Source: Desulfobulbaceae bacterium
Lineage (GTDB): Bacteria; Desulfobacterota; Desulfobulbia; Desulfobulbales; SURF-16
Direction: 5' to 3'
Length of the DNA: 64,000 nucleotides
Assembly: GCA_020444175.1 (NCBI GenBank)
Contig: JAHLLM010000010.1
Span: 1 to 64,000, forward strand
The notes below the pieces were generated by a model. That model searched no databases, had not been told where the DNA came from, and worked only from the letters and a program-made list of their open reading frames with translations. Made by a program: the position numbers and the translations under genes. Shown one piece after another: positions 52,335 to 62,102 of the stretch (the first letter of the stretch is position 1; every line of letters starts with the position of its first letter).

Positions 52335-54053
52335 TCAGGACACAACAGGGATACACACCGTGAAAGTCGTCCCTTTGCCCAGTACACTGTCAACGGTGAT
52401 TTCTCCATTGTGTTTTCTGATAATTTCGTAAGAGATGGAGAGCCCGAGACCGGTTCCTTTTCCAACTTCTTTGGTTGTGAAAAATGCATCAAATATTTTG
52501 GATAAATTTTCTTTTGCTATGCCGCATCCGTTGTCTGTGATGGAGACAAAAATCGACTTGTCCTCACTCCATGAGCGAATATCTATTTCGCCCTTTTCTT
52601 CAATAGAGTGTGAAGCGTTCATCAGCAGATTCATGAATACCTGATTGAGCTGTTGGGGAAAGCATCGGGTCATGGGCAGGTCGTTCATCTCTTTTTTAAG
52701 TGTTGTCTTGTATTTGAGTTCGTTCCAGATGATATTAAGGGTCTGTTCTATGGTATCGTTGATTTGCACCACCTGGGGCTCAAGTGTATCTGTCCGAGAG
52801 AAGCTCTTCAGGTCTGCGACAATGGTCCGTATCCTTTCGCAGCCGTCCAGAGATTCCTTGGTCAGGTCCGCCAGGTCTTCAAGAACCACATCAATTTTCA
52901 TTTTCTTTTTCAGTTCTTGAAATTTATCCGCATACGGATTTTTTTCGGCAGAAACTTCAGCCGCCAGTTGCTGCAAGAAAACCCGCATTTTGTCGGAATA
53001 TTTTGAAAGCGTACTGAGGTTGCTTGTGATATAGCCCACCGGGTTATTGATTTCATGGGCAACACCTGCCGCCAGCTGACCAATGGAGGCCATTTTTTCC
53101 TGTTGAATAATCTGCGACTGGGAGAGTTTTAATTTTTCAAAGGCCAGTTGCAGCTCCCTGTTTTTGGTTTCCAGGATAAACATCATATTGTTAAAGTATT
53201 CGCTGATCTTCGTGGTGGGGGTAGGTGTTGCTTTAATAAAAGCAGGGCATTTTTCACAGTCTCGGTATTTTGCGGCAAAAGATCCTTTAACGTTGTTTGA
53301 GCAGACGGTTCCCGCTTCCTGCCAACATCTGCCCGCTCCCTGGTCGAAGAGTGGACATTCCGTGTTGGTACAATTAAGGAGAGTATAACATTCCTGCAGA
53401 TGCGGATTGTCGAATCTGACTGAAAAATTTTCATCCTCGATAACCTTTTTGATGAGAACCGACACCTGTTGCAGGGCCTCCTGGATTTCATCCCTTGTCT
53501 TTTCAATTTCCTGTGTCAGTATTTGGGATTCCTTGAGAGACTTCTGCAGGGAGTCCTGAATCTTTTGTCGCTCTGCTGTTTCCGAAAGCAATTCTCTATT
53601 CTTCTTCTCAAGTTCTTGTGTTCTTTCTTTGACAAGACTTTCCAGGTTTTCTTTGTAAGCCTGATTCTCGAGCTTCAGTTTTCTATGGTGAAGGGCATTG
53701 TAAACATTGATAATAACATCCCTATTGTTAAAGGGTTTGACGATATAGCCATATGCTCCATAATCGAAAACAGCCTCAATCGTATTTCTGTCATCCAGGG
53801 CGGTGATCATGAGGACGGCAAGATCAGGATCCTGCTTTCTTGCCCGGCGCAGCACTCTGATGCCGGAAAGCTCCGGCATCAGAATGTCAAGGAGCATCAG
53901 GTCAAAATGCTCTTTACTCAGCATGTCAAGAGCAGATTCGCCCTTATCCGCAATGCGGCATTCGTATCCTTCAGCCTCCAAAAGCCGCTGGAGAATCTGC
54001 CGGACCGCTAGTTCATCATCAACAATAAGAATTTTTGTTTTTGTATGATTCAT
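52335..54053 (-). CDS. REC - two-CW-like Cys module - histidine kinase
   Basis: The 572-aa protein has an N-terminal receiver (KILIVDDELAVRQILQRLL, Asp in LMLLDILMPELSG), a long coiled coil, a Cys-rich module (about residues 210-285: CTNTECPLFDQGAGRCWQEA, GTVCSNNVKGSFAAK and CEKCPAF), a second coiled coil, then AAGVAHEINNPVGYI and the ATPase domain ([27 protein letters not shown]). There is no membrane helix. The Cys module matches the stand-alone protein at 41260-41568. An ATG at 54065, four codons upstream, is the alternative start. It is the third gene of an operon with the Cache kinase and a substrate-binding lipoprotein. Confidence 0.85.
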   Translation of the reverse strand: MNHTKTKILIVDDELAVRQILQRLLEAEGYECRIADKGESALDMLSKEHFDLMLLDILMPELSGIRVLRRARKQDPDLAVLMITALDDRNTIEAVFDYGAYGYIVKPFNNRDVIINVYNALHHRKLKLENQAYKENLESLVKERTQELEKKNRELLSETAERQKIQDSLQKSLKESQILTQEIEKTRDEIQEALQQVSVLIKKVIEDENFSVRFDNPHLQECYTLLNCTNTECPLFDQGAGRCWQEAGTVCSNNVKGSFAAKYRDCEKCPAFIKATPTPTTKISEYFNNMMFILETKNRELQLAFEKLKLSQSQIIQQEKMASIGQLAAGVAHEINNPVGYITSNLSTLSKYSDKMRVFLQQLAAEVSAEKNPYADKFQELKKKMKIDVVLEDLADLTKESLDGCERIRTIVADLKSFSRTDTLEPQVVQINDTIEQTLNIIWNELKYKTTLKKEMNDLPMTRCFPQQLNQVFMNLLMNASHSIEEKGEIDIRSWSEDKSIFVSITDNGCGIAKENLSKIFDAFFTTKEVGKGTGLGLSISYEIIRKHNGEITVDSVLGKGTTFTVCIPVVS

Positions 54054-54074
54054 TAAACATTCCATAAGTGATTG

Positions 54075-56834
54075 TTACGCATCTCCCAAAACTGAACGAA
54101 TAGCATGGGCCATCTCCTCTTTAACAACAGGTTTAAGCAGAAATGCCTTGATGCCGATTTTCCTGGCCTTGTTTTCATCAATGACACTGCTGAAACCGGT
54201 GCACATAATGATTGGAACATTGTCTCTTATCCGAAGCATTTCAATCGCCATCCTGTCGCCGGTCATATTCGGCATGGTCTGGTCGGTGATGATCAGGTCA
54301 AATGCCTCAGGCTTGTGCCGAAAGAGTTCGAGAGCCTCAATACTGCTCGTTCTGACCGTTATAGTGTAGCCGAGCTTGGCCAGTCGCCGTTTCATGCTCT
54401 CTGCAATCACCTCTTCGTCGTCAACGATGAGAATATGTTCCTTGCCGGTCGGGCATATCCGGACCTCGTCTTGAGGTAAAGGAATTTTTGAAGTTCTTTT
54501 CGAGTATGTGGGCAGAAAAACGTGAAAAGCAGTACCCTTGTCCGGCTCACTCTCCACCTGAATCCGACCGCGGTAGTCCCGGACGATTCCATGGATTACG
54601 GCAAGGCCCAAGCCGGTTCCGCCCTCTTTTTCCTTGGTGGTGAAATAAGGCTCAAAAATTCGCTCCTGTGTCAGCCTGTCCATTCCTTTTCCTGTATCCC
54701 GCACAATCAGCTCAATGTATGATTCATAGGGCAGCAAGAGATCGGTTGGTAAGTCGGATGTTGTTTTCGGTAAAAGTGATATTGCAAGCGTGCCACCATT
54801 TTCCCGCATGGCATGGTAGGCGTTGGTGCACAAATTCATGACCACCTGGTGCACCTGCACGGCGTCTGCCAGCACGGAGACGGGCTCATCCGAGATATTT
54901 AATTGTATTGCAATATTGCTCGGCAGGGAAGAGGAAAGAAGTTTCACTGATTCCTTAATAATAGGGGCGATCAACAGCGGTTCAAGCCCCTGTTCCCGTT
55001 CTCTGCTGAAATGGAGTATCTGTTTCACCAGGTCCCTGGCCCGTTTTGCTGCAGTGAGAATTTCTTCCAGGTCCTCATGTTTCTGTGATCCTTGCGGCTC
55101 TCCAGCTAAAAGTATCTCTGCCAAGGAGATTATCGGCACGAGAATGTTGTTAAAATCATGGGCAATACCACCTGCCAGGGTGCCGATGGCCTCCATTTTC
55201 TGGAGTTGACGGAGCTGGGTCTCCATCCTGGTTTTTTCCGTATCCGCATCTTTTTTGGCCGTAATGTTATCAAGCACAGCAATATGGGCGGGAGAATTGG
55301 GGCTTGCAGCCCACATTGAGGAGACGGTAAGTTGAATCCACAGAATGGACCCGTTGCTGTCCAGAAATCGGCATTCTATGGAAAATTCTTTTTCTTTTCC
55401 AGTCAGCAGGTCCTCCATGTTTTCTGCAATCAGGGCATGGTCATCGGTATGAATAATTTGCATCAAGGATAAACTGTTCATTTCATCGCTTGTATACCCG
55501 GTGATTGTGCAGAATTTGCGGTTGGTTCCGATGCATCTGTTTGTGTTCTTTTCAAGCAGAGCGACACCCACTGCAGCCTGTTCAAAGACCGCCTTGAATT
55601 TTTCAATATTTTCCAAAAGATCAAGGGTTCTTTCCTCTACTTTTTTCTCCAGGGTCTGACTGTATTCTTCCAGCGACCGCCTCTTGTCTTTTAATTGTTC
55701 CATCATAGTAGCAAATGACTGAGCAAGAGAGCCTATTTCATCCTTGCGGTCAACACCAAAGACAATGGAATAATCGCCGTCCGCAACCCTGCGAGTCAGG
55801 TCCTCCAGGCGCAAAAGCGCCCGGGTAATTCCCCTGGAGAAGAGGAATGCGGCAGTGAGAACGGCAAGAATCAGCAGCACGGAGAAAAGGATTATCCTTT
55901 TTTCCATTGTTACAAGCGGAGCAAATGCCTCTGATTCGTCAATTTTTGCGACAAAGCCCCAGTCCATGAAAGGAATGTAACGGTATGCTGCCAGAACAGG
56001 CTCACCTCGGTAGTCGAGAGCACGCATGATTCCCTCGTCGCCATCCGTCGCGAAAATAGCGGGTTTAGCAAGGGGGGAGGTCGTTGGAATAGAGAATGGA
56101 TTTTCATTTTCCTTTCCGTGCCTGAGGTTGTTTAAAAAAATAATGCGGTCTTTTTCGCGGCGCACCAATAAAGTCTCTCCCGTTGTTTCTATGCCGGGCC
56201 AAGTTCCTATAATCTCTTGAAGATTGGCAGTGTCCTCCTCAATTGAAATAACGCCCCCGATGGTATAGCTTCTCTCCAGATCAGGATTAAAAAGAAAAAC
56301 AGGGGCGCTGAAACGCATGAGCCGCTCATGGTCGATTCTATTGTAGAAGTCGTCAATAACAAATGATTTTGTGCTAAGGATACGCTGGACAATTTTCGTA
56401 TCAATGGTTCCCACCTGTGACGCGTTTGAAGATGCGATCGTCCTGCCTGTCACATCAAGCAGATTGATGGCTTTTGAAGAATGTGCTTCATTGACAACGG
56501 AAAGTTGCTTCTGCAACAAGATGAGAATTTTTGCCTGAACCGCATCCTGGTTCTGGTATTTAACGGGTGAGTTAAAAACAAATGCCACATCTTTATCGGC
56601 TGCCAAATGGCGCAGAACGTTAAGCCTGTTGTCAAGCCAGTCTTCTATTTGTTTCTCTTTTATGTCGGCTATGGAAATCATGTGGGCCATAACTTTCTTT
56701 TCAATGGTCTCGTGTACGAATAGATACAAATAGAAAATTCCCAGAAGAATGGGAAGGATGCCGAATGCAACCAAACCGGCAGCAATTTTTTGCTGGATTC
56801 CGAATCTGTATTTTTTGCCATATTCCTGTTGCAT
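54075..56834 (-). CDS. Membrane hybrid histidine kinase (Cache-HAMP-PAS-HisKA-HATPase-REC)
   Basis: The 919-aa kinase has two membrane helices (about residues 17-42 and 308-330) around a large double-Cache-type periplasmic domain, a HAMP domain (about 333-385), a PAS domain (about 425-545), HisKA with GGIAHDFNNILVPI, an ATPase domain (DTGKGMDRLTQERIFEPYF) and a C-terminal receiver (LIITDQTMPNMTG). The frame extends to 56915, but that start would overlap the preceding gene and add 27 residues ahead of the first helix; MQQEYGKK at 56834 is preferred. The gene follows a substrate-binding lipoprotein by 16 bp, so the two may sense ligand together. Confidence 0.9.
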   Translation of the reverse strand: MQQEYGKKYRFGIQQKIAAGLVAFGILPILLGIFYLYLFVHETIEKKVMAHMISIADIKEKQIEDWLDNRLNVLRHLAADKDVAFVFNSPVKYQNQDAVQAKILILLQKQLSVVNEAHSSKAINLLDVTGRTIASSNASQVGTIDTKIVQRILSTKSFVIDDFYNRIDHERLMRFSAPVFLFNPDLERSYTIGGVISIEEDTANLQEIIGTWPGIETTGETLLVRREKDRIIFLNNLRHGKENENPFSIPTTSPLAKPAIFATDGDEGIMRALDYRGEPVLAAYRYIPFMDWGFVAKIDESEAFAPLVTMEKRIILFSVLLILAVLTAAFLFSRGITRALLRLEDLTRRVADGDYSIVFGVDRKDEIGSLAQSFATMMEQLKDKRRSLEEYSQTLEKKVEERTLDLLENIEKFKAVFEQAAVGVALLEKNTNRCIGTNRKFCTITGYTSDEMNSLSLMQIIHTDDHALIAENMEDLLTGKEKEFSIECRFLDSNGSILWIQLTVSSMWAASPNSPAHIAVLDNITAKKDADTEKTRMETQLRQLQKMEAIGTLAGGIAHDFNNILVPIISLAEILLAGEPQGSQKHEDLEEILTAAKRARDLVKQILHFSREREQGLEPLLIAPIIKESVKLLSSSLPSNIAIQLNISDEPVSVLADAVQVHQVVMNLCTNAYHAMRENGGTLAISLLPKTTSDLPTDLLLPYESYIELIVRDTGKGMDRLTQERIFEPYFTTKEKEGGTGLGLAVIHGIVRDYRGRIQVESEPDKGTAFHVFLPTYSKRTSKIPLPQDEVRICPTGKEHILIVDDEEVIAESMKRRLAKLGYTITVRTSSIEALELFRHKPEAFDLIITDQTMPNMTGDRMAIEMLRIRDNVPIIMCTGFSSVIDENKARKIGIKAFLLKPVVKEEMAHAIRSVLGDA

Positions 56835-56850
56835 GATTCGTTTCGCCTGC

Positions 56851-58002
56851 CTATTCCGACATATCAATGGGGAGATAAGTGTGGTATTTTTCAGGTTCGC
56901 TGATAACGGCGTCAATAAGCTGATTGTTAAACTTGAACCGGATATTGCTCCATTCTGTTTGTTTTGGGATGAATCCGAGTTTCTTAAGTATATCGAATTC
57001 CATTTTCAGTTTGCCGTTTTGTTCGATTAGATTCAGGGGAACACGCGGGTATTCTCTTATTCGTATGCCGGGCAGGTCCTGCTTGGCAATGGTTGTTAAC
57101 ATTGTCAGTGGCAGTGTTTCTCTTGCGGGCGCAAAAGTTTCTCTGGAACCAGTTGCCCATTGACAGGTTATGGTCAGATTTTGTTTGTTTTGCCGCATCC
57201 AGTGTAATGCCCTGATCTCCGAAGCCAGCAGCTGTTTAATTATTTCCGGATTACGTGAAGCCAGCCTGGAGCTGCCATAAAGAAATCCGAAAGATTTGCC
57301 GCGATGAATAACGGCAAGGTCCGGATTGTTTCTGACGGCAATGGATGGGGTCGGTTCCCAGGCAGCAAAAAAGTCAATACAGCCCTGATTGATTGCCGCC
57401 GTCATTTCAGTAACTTCCATGGGAACCAGGTGCACCTCTGAGTCGGAGATCTCTAATTTGCGCAGAGTGTTCAATAGGTAAAAAAAGGCATTTGATCCTG
57501 GTGCATAGCCGATTTTACTCGTTTTCAGGGAAGAAAAATCACCTACAGCATCTTTATGGGCAACCATGGCAACACTGCCTTCCTGAAAAAGCGAGAAGAC
57601 CTGAAGGTCATCATGAGCAAGGCCAACCAAGGCCGGCATATCGCCGCCTATGCCCAGCTCAAGATCGCCGCTATGCAGGAAAAAATTGACATCATCCCCC
57701 TTGAGAAAATCATGAAAAACCAGGCGCACCCCAAGGGTATCCAGGGACTGCTTGAGGAGTGGGTCACGCTTGATGAATTCAACGATGTTTGCCACGGGAA
57801 GCCATAGAGGCTGAGTGCCAATGTCAACGACAGCGGCTTCTGAAGAAAAGGAGTATTGTTTGTATATCGGATGGTTTTTTAGATCGGTTTCAGTCGCAGT
57901 TTTACGAGACCTGTAGCTGAGACAGTTTTCTTGGTCAGTGCACCCCTGAAAAGAAAGGAGTAGAGAAATAGACACCAGCAGATAGACAAGGCTCTTTTGC
58001 AT
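56851..58002 (-). CDS. Substrate-binding lipoprotein (NMT1/SsuA-like periplasmic-binding fold)
   Basis: The 383-aa protein has a lipoprotein-type signal (Cys21 after SFQG) and a type II periplasmic-binding fold like the nitrate/sulfonate/thiamine-precursor class: LELGIGGDMPALVGLAHDD, KIGYAPGSNAFFYLL, INQGCIDFFAAWEPTPSIAV and RNPEIIKQLLASEIRALHWM. No ABC permease or ATPase gene accompanies it. It is first in an operon with a Cache-domain hybrid kinase and a second kinase, so its likely task is to present a ligand to the sensor and not to a transporter. Confidence 0.8.
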   Translation of the reverse strand: MQKSLVYLLVSISLLLSFQGCTDQENCLSYRSRKTATETDLKNHPIYKQYSFSSEAAVVDIGTQPLWLPVANIVEFIKRDPLLKQSLDTLGVRLVFHDFLKGDDVNFFLHSGDLELGIGGDMPALVGLAHDDLQVFSLFQEGSVAMVAHKDAVGDFSSLKTSKIGYAPGSNAFFYLLNTLRKLEISDSEVHLVPMEVTEMTAAINQGCIDFFAAWEPTPSIAVRNNPDLAVIHRGKSFGFLYGSSRLASRNPEIIKQLLASEIRALHWMRQNKQNLTITCQWATGSRETFAPARETLPLTMLTTIAKQDLPGIRIREYPRVPLNLIEQNGKLKMEFDILKKLGFIPKQTEWSNIRFKFNNQLIDAVISEPEKYHTYLPIDMSE

Positions 58003-58545
58003 ATATTCTGGAAAGAGATGTATAGTTGCCGTGTATTGAAAGTATACCCGGCATAAAAAAATTATCGAACAGTAGCAGACAATGGAATCATATCATAAAA
58101 AGGCAGCATGTTGTAAGTACTGAATAAGAAAAAATATGAATTCCTTTATGCTAAGGGGGAGCAGGGAGGGGCATTCCTGGTGTTCATGAAGCGTTACGAA
58201 TAAATTTTATGTTGGATGCTTATAGAGTTTTTCAGTTTTATATCATGTTCTTGCCAGGGATTTTTCATATTCGCTGTGAAAAATATGTATAATTGAGGCT
58301 GGGTATCGCGGCGAGGTATGATTTCCAGTGGATTGAAATTGTTTTTTTTGTTACTCTTTTTATATATGCTGTTGTTTGGCCTTAAGCAGCGTAGCTGCTC
58401 GGGAAAATTTGAGGAAGCAGCAAACCTGCAACGTTCATAGTTATTTTGTATAAAGGTAAATCATCTCAGGCAGATAAACGGAAAATATTTTCCTGGCAGT
58501 CTGCATCTTAAATAAACGAAACAATCTCAGCAGTCAGGCGTTTCC
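58003..58545. other. 543-bp divergent intergenic region
   Basis: No gene is supported. The region separates two divergent operons and should hold both promoters. A short GC hairpin, AGCAGCgtaGCTGCT, lies at about 58386-58400; similar CAGC/GCTG hairpins occur at about 5445-5460. No known riboswitch signature was recognised. Confidence 0.4.
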
Positions 58546-60102
58546 ATGAAAAGTGAGTCCGTGTCATCAATACAGACCCCCAAAAAAATTGCAGTCCTCA
58601 TAGCAATCATTATTTTTGCTCTGTTTGCGAAAGGATACGCCAATGCCCAGGCAGACCACTACGATCTGGCCTATATCTGGGACACTGACCTTGAAAGCGT
58701 ACTCGACTACAAGGAAGAGATTGAATCGCTTCTCGGGCCCGAGGTGAGTAAAAATCTTAAAGTAGTTATCCGCGGCAAAGAGTATGGCGTTATCTACGAT
58801 CGCAACGGTTCAGCGCTTTCTTCCTCCCAGCTTATTGTCCATCACAGTGAGATTCTTCGCAAGGCAGATCTGAATGAGGCTTGCGCCATTCCCGACCGTG
58901 CCTATCAACTCCTGTATAATGTCAGTTATGGACATGGGCCGAATCTTGATGCCCTTAAAAGAAATTATACGAAAATTTACAGCTATCTTGGCCAGGACGT
59001 TGGTAAAAATCTCTTTATCGAACAGACTGATTCCGGCAACTATACCCTGATTTACCGACGGCGGGGTGATAAGAAATCCACACTTCGAATAGCCGGAAAA
59101 CATGCAAAACTTCTGCGCAGAATAAAAGTTGCCACCTCTATAACTCCTGAAAACAGCAATCAGGTTATATACGGCGAATCAAGCCACCTTGATGATAGTG
59201 ATGAGCCCGAGATCATAACCGAGCCAAAGAAAGTGTCGGCAAAGTCAAAAGCTCATTTACGAAAAGCGCCGCAGGTTATCAGCCAGCCGGAGGTGAAAGT
59301 TTCATATGGCAGGGAACAGCCGGACAGCGATTTTGAAGATCATATTGAGTCCTTTATCAAGGAGTTGCGCAAAAAAGGAAAGCTGACTCCGGATGAAATG
59401 ACGGGATGGATGGTCTATGATTTTACCCAAGACAAAAGCATTGTTGACATTAACGCCAACCAGGAATTCCAGGCGGCAAGCATGATCAAACCCTTTGTTG
59501 CTCTGGCTTTTTTTCACAGGGCAAAGGAAGGAAAACTCATTTATGGCCCGAAAAGCCGCAGAAAGATGGAAGCGATGATCCAGAGGAGCAATAATGCTGC
59601 CACCAACTGGGTTATGAGGCAGGTTGGCGGTCCATTCCGGTGTGAGAATATACTCAGAAAGGAATACGGAAACATTTTCAAGAAAACGGAAATCAAGGAA
59701 TATATTCCCTCAAATGGACGCACTTACAAGAATAGCGCCTTGCCGGCGGATTATGTCCGTTTCCTGAGAGCTCTCTGGAACGATGAATTGCCCTATGGTA
59801 AGGAAATGCGTCGTCTTATGGCCCTTCCCGGCCGGGACAGGATTTATTACGGCACTCCGATTCCCAGAGGAACACGGGTCTATAATAAAACAGGCTCAAC
59901 TGCCCATCTGTGCGGCGACATGGGAATTCTTGCCCCGCGTGCGGAAAATGGCCGGCGTTATCCTTACGCCATTGTCTGTATTATTGAACGACGCTCCCGT
60001 CCCAAAAATTACGGAAGCTGGACTTCGGCCCGCAGCAACGTTATTCGCCAGGTTTCCACCCTGGTTTATGAAGAAATGAAGAAACAGTATAAGCTGTTAT
60101 AG
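58546..60102 (+). CDS. Exported serine beta-lactamase-fold protein with duplicated N-terminal domain
   Basis: The 518-aa protein has a signal peptide or anchor (about residues 13-35, ANAQ), two tandem copies of a 75-residue domain (about 42-117 and 125-200; compare GPEVSKNLKVVIRGKEYGVI with GQDVGKNLFIEQTDSGNYTL), a linker, and a class A beta-lactamase-type domain from about 265. The catalytic motifs are SMIK (Ser312, Lys315), SNN (348-350, for SDN) and KTG (448-450). The omega-loop Glu typical of true beta-lactamases is not evident. A role as a cell-wall peptidase or penicillin-binding enzyme is more likely than antibiotic resistance. It is monocistronic. Confidence 0.8.
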   Translation: MKSESVSSIQTPKKIAVLIAIIIFALFAKGYANAQADHYDLAYIWDTDLESVLDYKEEIESLLGPEVSKNLKVVIRGKEYGVIYDRNGSALSSSQLIVHHSEILRKADLNEACAIPDRAYQLLYNVSYGHGPNLDALKRNYTKIYSYLGQDVGKNLFIEQTDSGNYTLIYRRRGDKKSTLRIAGKHAKLLRRIKVATSITPENSNQVIYGESSHLDDSDEPEIITEPKKVSAKSKAHLRKAPQVISQPEVKVSYGREQPDSDFEDHIESFIKELRKKGKLTPDEMTGWMVYDFTQDKSIVDINANQEFQAASMIKPFVALAFFHRAKEGKLIYGPKSRRKMEAMIQRSNNAATNWVMRQVGGPFRCENILRKEYGNIFKKTEIKEYIPSNGRTYKNSALPADYVRFLRALWNDELPYGKEMRRLMALPGRDRIYYGTPIPRGTRVYNKTGSTAHLCGDMGILAPRAENGRRYPYAIVCIIERRSRPKNYGSWTSARSNVIRQVSTLVYEEMKKQYKLL

Positions 60103-60253
60103 CCATATTTTCAGCGAGTCACCTTTTTTACCCCTTCAGTATCGTATTTCGGCGTCCTTGCGCCTTTTGGGTCGTGCCCGCACAAGTTTGCAGCCCGGCA
60201 GAATGGCCTGTTTACTCTTTTTTTACCCATAGATCATAAAAAAAATCACCCTC

Positions 60254-60267
60254 TTGATCTAAGTCAA
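60254..60267 (+). promoter_or_regulatory. FNR/CRP-type site upstream of hcp
   Basis: TTGAT-CTAA-GTCAA matches the FNR consensus TTGAT-N4-ATCAA at 9 of 10 positions and lies 86 bp before the hcp start. In related bacteria hcp is controlled by FNR-like or HcpR (nitrosative-stress, CRP-family) regulators. Which of these acts here cannot be told from the site alone. Confidence 0.6.
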
Positions 60268-60352
60268 GGTGTTTCCATCTTCCTGCTGCTACATTGGTAC
60301 CAGAATACACCAATGACGTTTATCAATATTCATCTTAATAAGGAGGATCAAA

Positions 60353-61990
60353 ATGTTTTGTAATCAATGTGAACAAACAGCAAAGGGTGTTGCCTGTACC
60401 AAAATCGGCGTGTGTGGAAAAAAAGACGAAGTCGCCGGTCTTGAAGATCTGTTGACCCATGCCGTACAGGGGCTTTCTATTGTCGCTCAAGCCGGTCGCA
60501 AGGTGGGTGTTGTTGATAATGCGGTTGATCGGTTTACATGTGAAGCCATATTTTCCTGTCTGACCAATGTAGATTTTGATCCAGCCCGTTTTGAAACCCT
60601 GATTCAAAAAACAGTCAAGCTGCGTGACGAACTGAAAACCAAGGTAGAAGCCGCCGGCGGCATGATCGACACTGCCGCGGCTGCAGTATCTTTTGCTCCT
60701 GCCGGGAGCCTTGCAGGGCTTGAAGAGCAGGGCAAGGCCCTGAACTTCATGCCGAATCTAGATGCCAATGAAGACCTTCGTTCGTTGAAGCAGATCATCA
60801 TGTACGGCGTACGCGGACTTGCCGCTTATACAGATCATGCAGCCATTCTTGGCCAGGAGGACGATGCTGTTTATGCTTTTGTCCATGAGGCAATGGCCGC
60901 CATTACAGGACCCATGGAGCTCAATGATCTGGTTGGCATGGCTTTAAAAACTGGCGAGGTGAATATCCGGGCCATGGAACTTCTTGATGCCGGCAACACC
61001 GGTACCTACGGTCATCCCGTCCCCACCGAGGTTCCCCTTGGTCATGTCCCTGGTAATTGTATTCTTGTTACCGGTCATGATCTGAAAGATCTTGATATGC
61101 TGCTGCAGCAGACTGAAGGCAAGGGAATTAACATCTATACCCACGGTGAGATGCTGCCCTGCCACGGTTATCCTGAACTCAAAAAATACAGCCATTTTTA
61201 CGGTCATTTCGGCACAGCCTGGCAGAATCAGCAGAAAGAAATGCCTGAGTTCCCGGGTGCCATTCTCTTTACCACCAACTGCATTCAAAAACCTGCCGAG
61301 TCTTACAAGGGCAATGTTTTTACAACCGGCCTGGTTGGCTGGCCCGATGTTGCCCATGTCGAGGGCGGCAACGGAACCAAGGACTTCAGCCAAGTTATTG
61401 AAAAGGCCATGGCCATGGACGGCTTTACCGATGAGGTTGATACCGGCAAGGTAATGGTCGGTTTTGCCAGAAATACGGTCCTTGGTGTGGCTGATAAGGT
61501 TATTGGGGCCGTAAAATCAAAGGCAATCAGGCACTTCTTTCTGGTGGGCGGCTGTGACGGCGCAAAACCGGGTCGCAACTATTATACTGAAATGGCGGAA
61601 AAAATTCCCACTGACTGTATGATTCTTACCCTGGCCTGCGGCAAGTTCCGTTTCTTTGATAAGCAGCTTGGCGATATCGGTGGCATTCCGCGTCTGCTTG
61701 ATGTCGGACAGTGCAATGATGCCTATTCAGCGGTGAAAATTGCCATGGCCCTGGCAGGCGCCTTTGAGTGCGGAGTCAATGATCTTCCTCTGTCTCTGGT
61801 TCTTTCATGGTACGAGCAGAAAGCTGTGGTTATCCTGCTTTCCCTCTTTTCTCTGGGCATCAAGGATATCCGCCTCGGACCCAGTCTGCCGGCCTTTGTT
61901 ACTCCCAATGTCCTTAATGTGTTGGTTGAGAATTTTAATATCATGCCCATTACCACTCCTGATGAGGATTTGAAAGCTATACTCGGTTAA
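60353..61990 (+). CDS. hcp: Hybrid cluster protein (hydroxylamine reductase)
   Basis: The 545-aa enzyme starts with MFCNQCEQTAKGVACTKIGV with ligands Cys3, Cys6, Cys15 and Cys21 (C-x2-C-x8-C-x5-C), the spacing of the strict-anaerobe class of Hcp. Later hybrid-cluster ligands appear in VTGHD, TTNCIQKP, GGCDGAKPGRNYY and ILTLACGKFRF. Hcp carries a cubane and a hybrid Fe-S-O cluster and works in nitrosative stress as an NO reductase and possibly S-nitrosylase; hydroxylamine reduction is its in vitro activity. AAGGAGG precedes the start. A ferredoxin gene follows after 112 bp, forming the usual hcp operon of sulfate reducers and relatives. Confidence 0.95.
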   Translation: MFCNQCEQTAKGVACTKIGVCGKKDEVAGLEDLLTHAVQGLSIVAQAGRKVGVVDNAVDRFTCEAIFSCLTNVDFDPARFETLIQKTVKLRDELKTKVEAAGGMIDTAAAAVSFAPAGSLAGLEEQGKALNFMPNLDANEDLRSLKQIIMYGVRGLAAYTDHAAILGQEDDAVYAFVHEAMAAITGPMELNDLVGMALKTGEVNIRAMELLDAGNTGTYGHPVPTEVPLGHVPGNCILVTGHDLKDLDMLLQQTEGKGINIYTHGEMLPCHGYPELKKYSHFYGHFGTAWQNQQKEMPEFPGAILFTTNCIQKPAESYKGNVFTTGLVGWPDVAHVEGGNGTKDFSQVIEKAMAMDGFTDEVDTGKVMVGFARNTVLGVADKVIGAVKSKAIRHFFLVGGCDGAKPGRNYYTEMAEKIPTDCMILTLACGKFRFFDKQLGDIGGIPRLLDVGQCNDAYSAVKIAMALAGAFECGVNDLPLSLVLSWYEQKAVVILLSLFSLGIKDIRLGPSLPAFVTPNVLNVLVENFNIMPITTPDEDLKAILG

Positions 61991-62102
61991 AGAGGTAAAA
62001 GATGCAAGCGGGCAGGAAGGCCGGTTTGAAAGACGGCCTTCCATGCCGGGGCTGTAGCCGATTTGGTTCTGACGCGGGTTGATGTTTTAGCGAGGTATTA
62101 TC

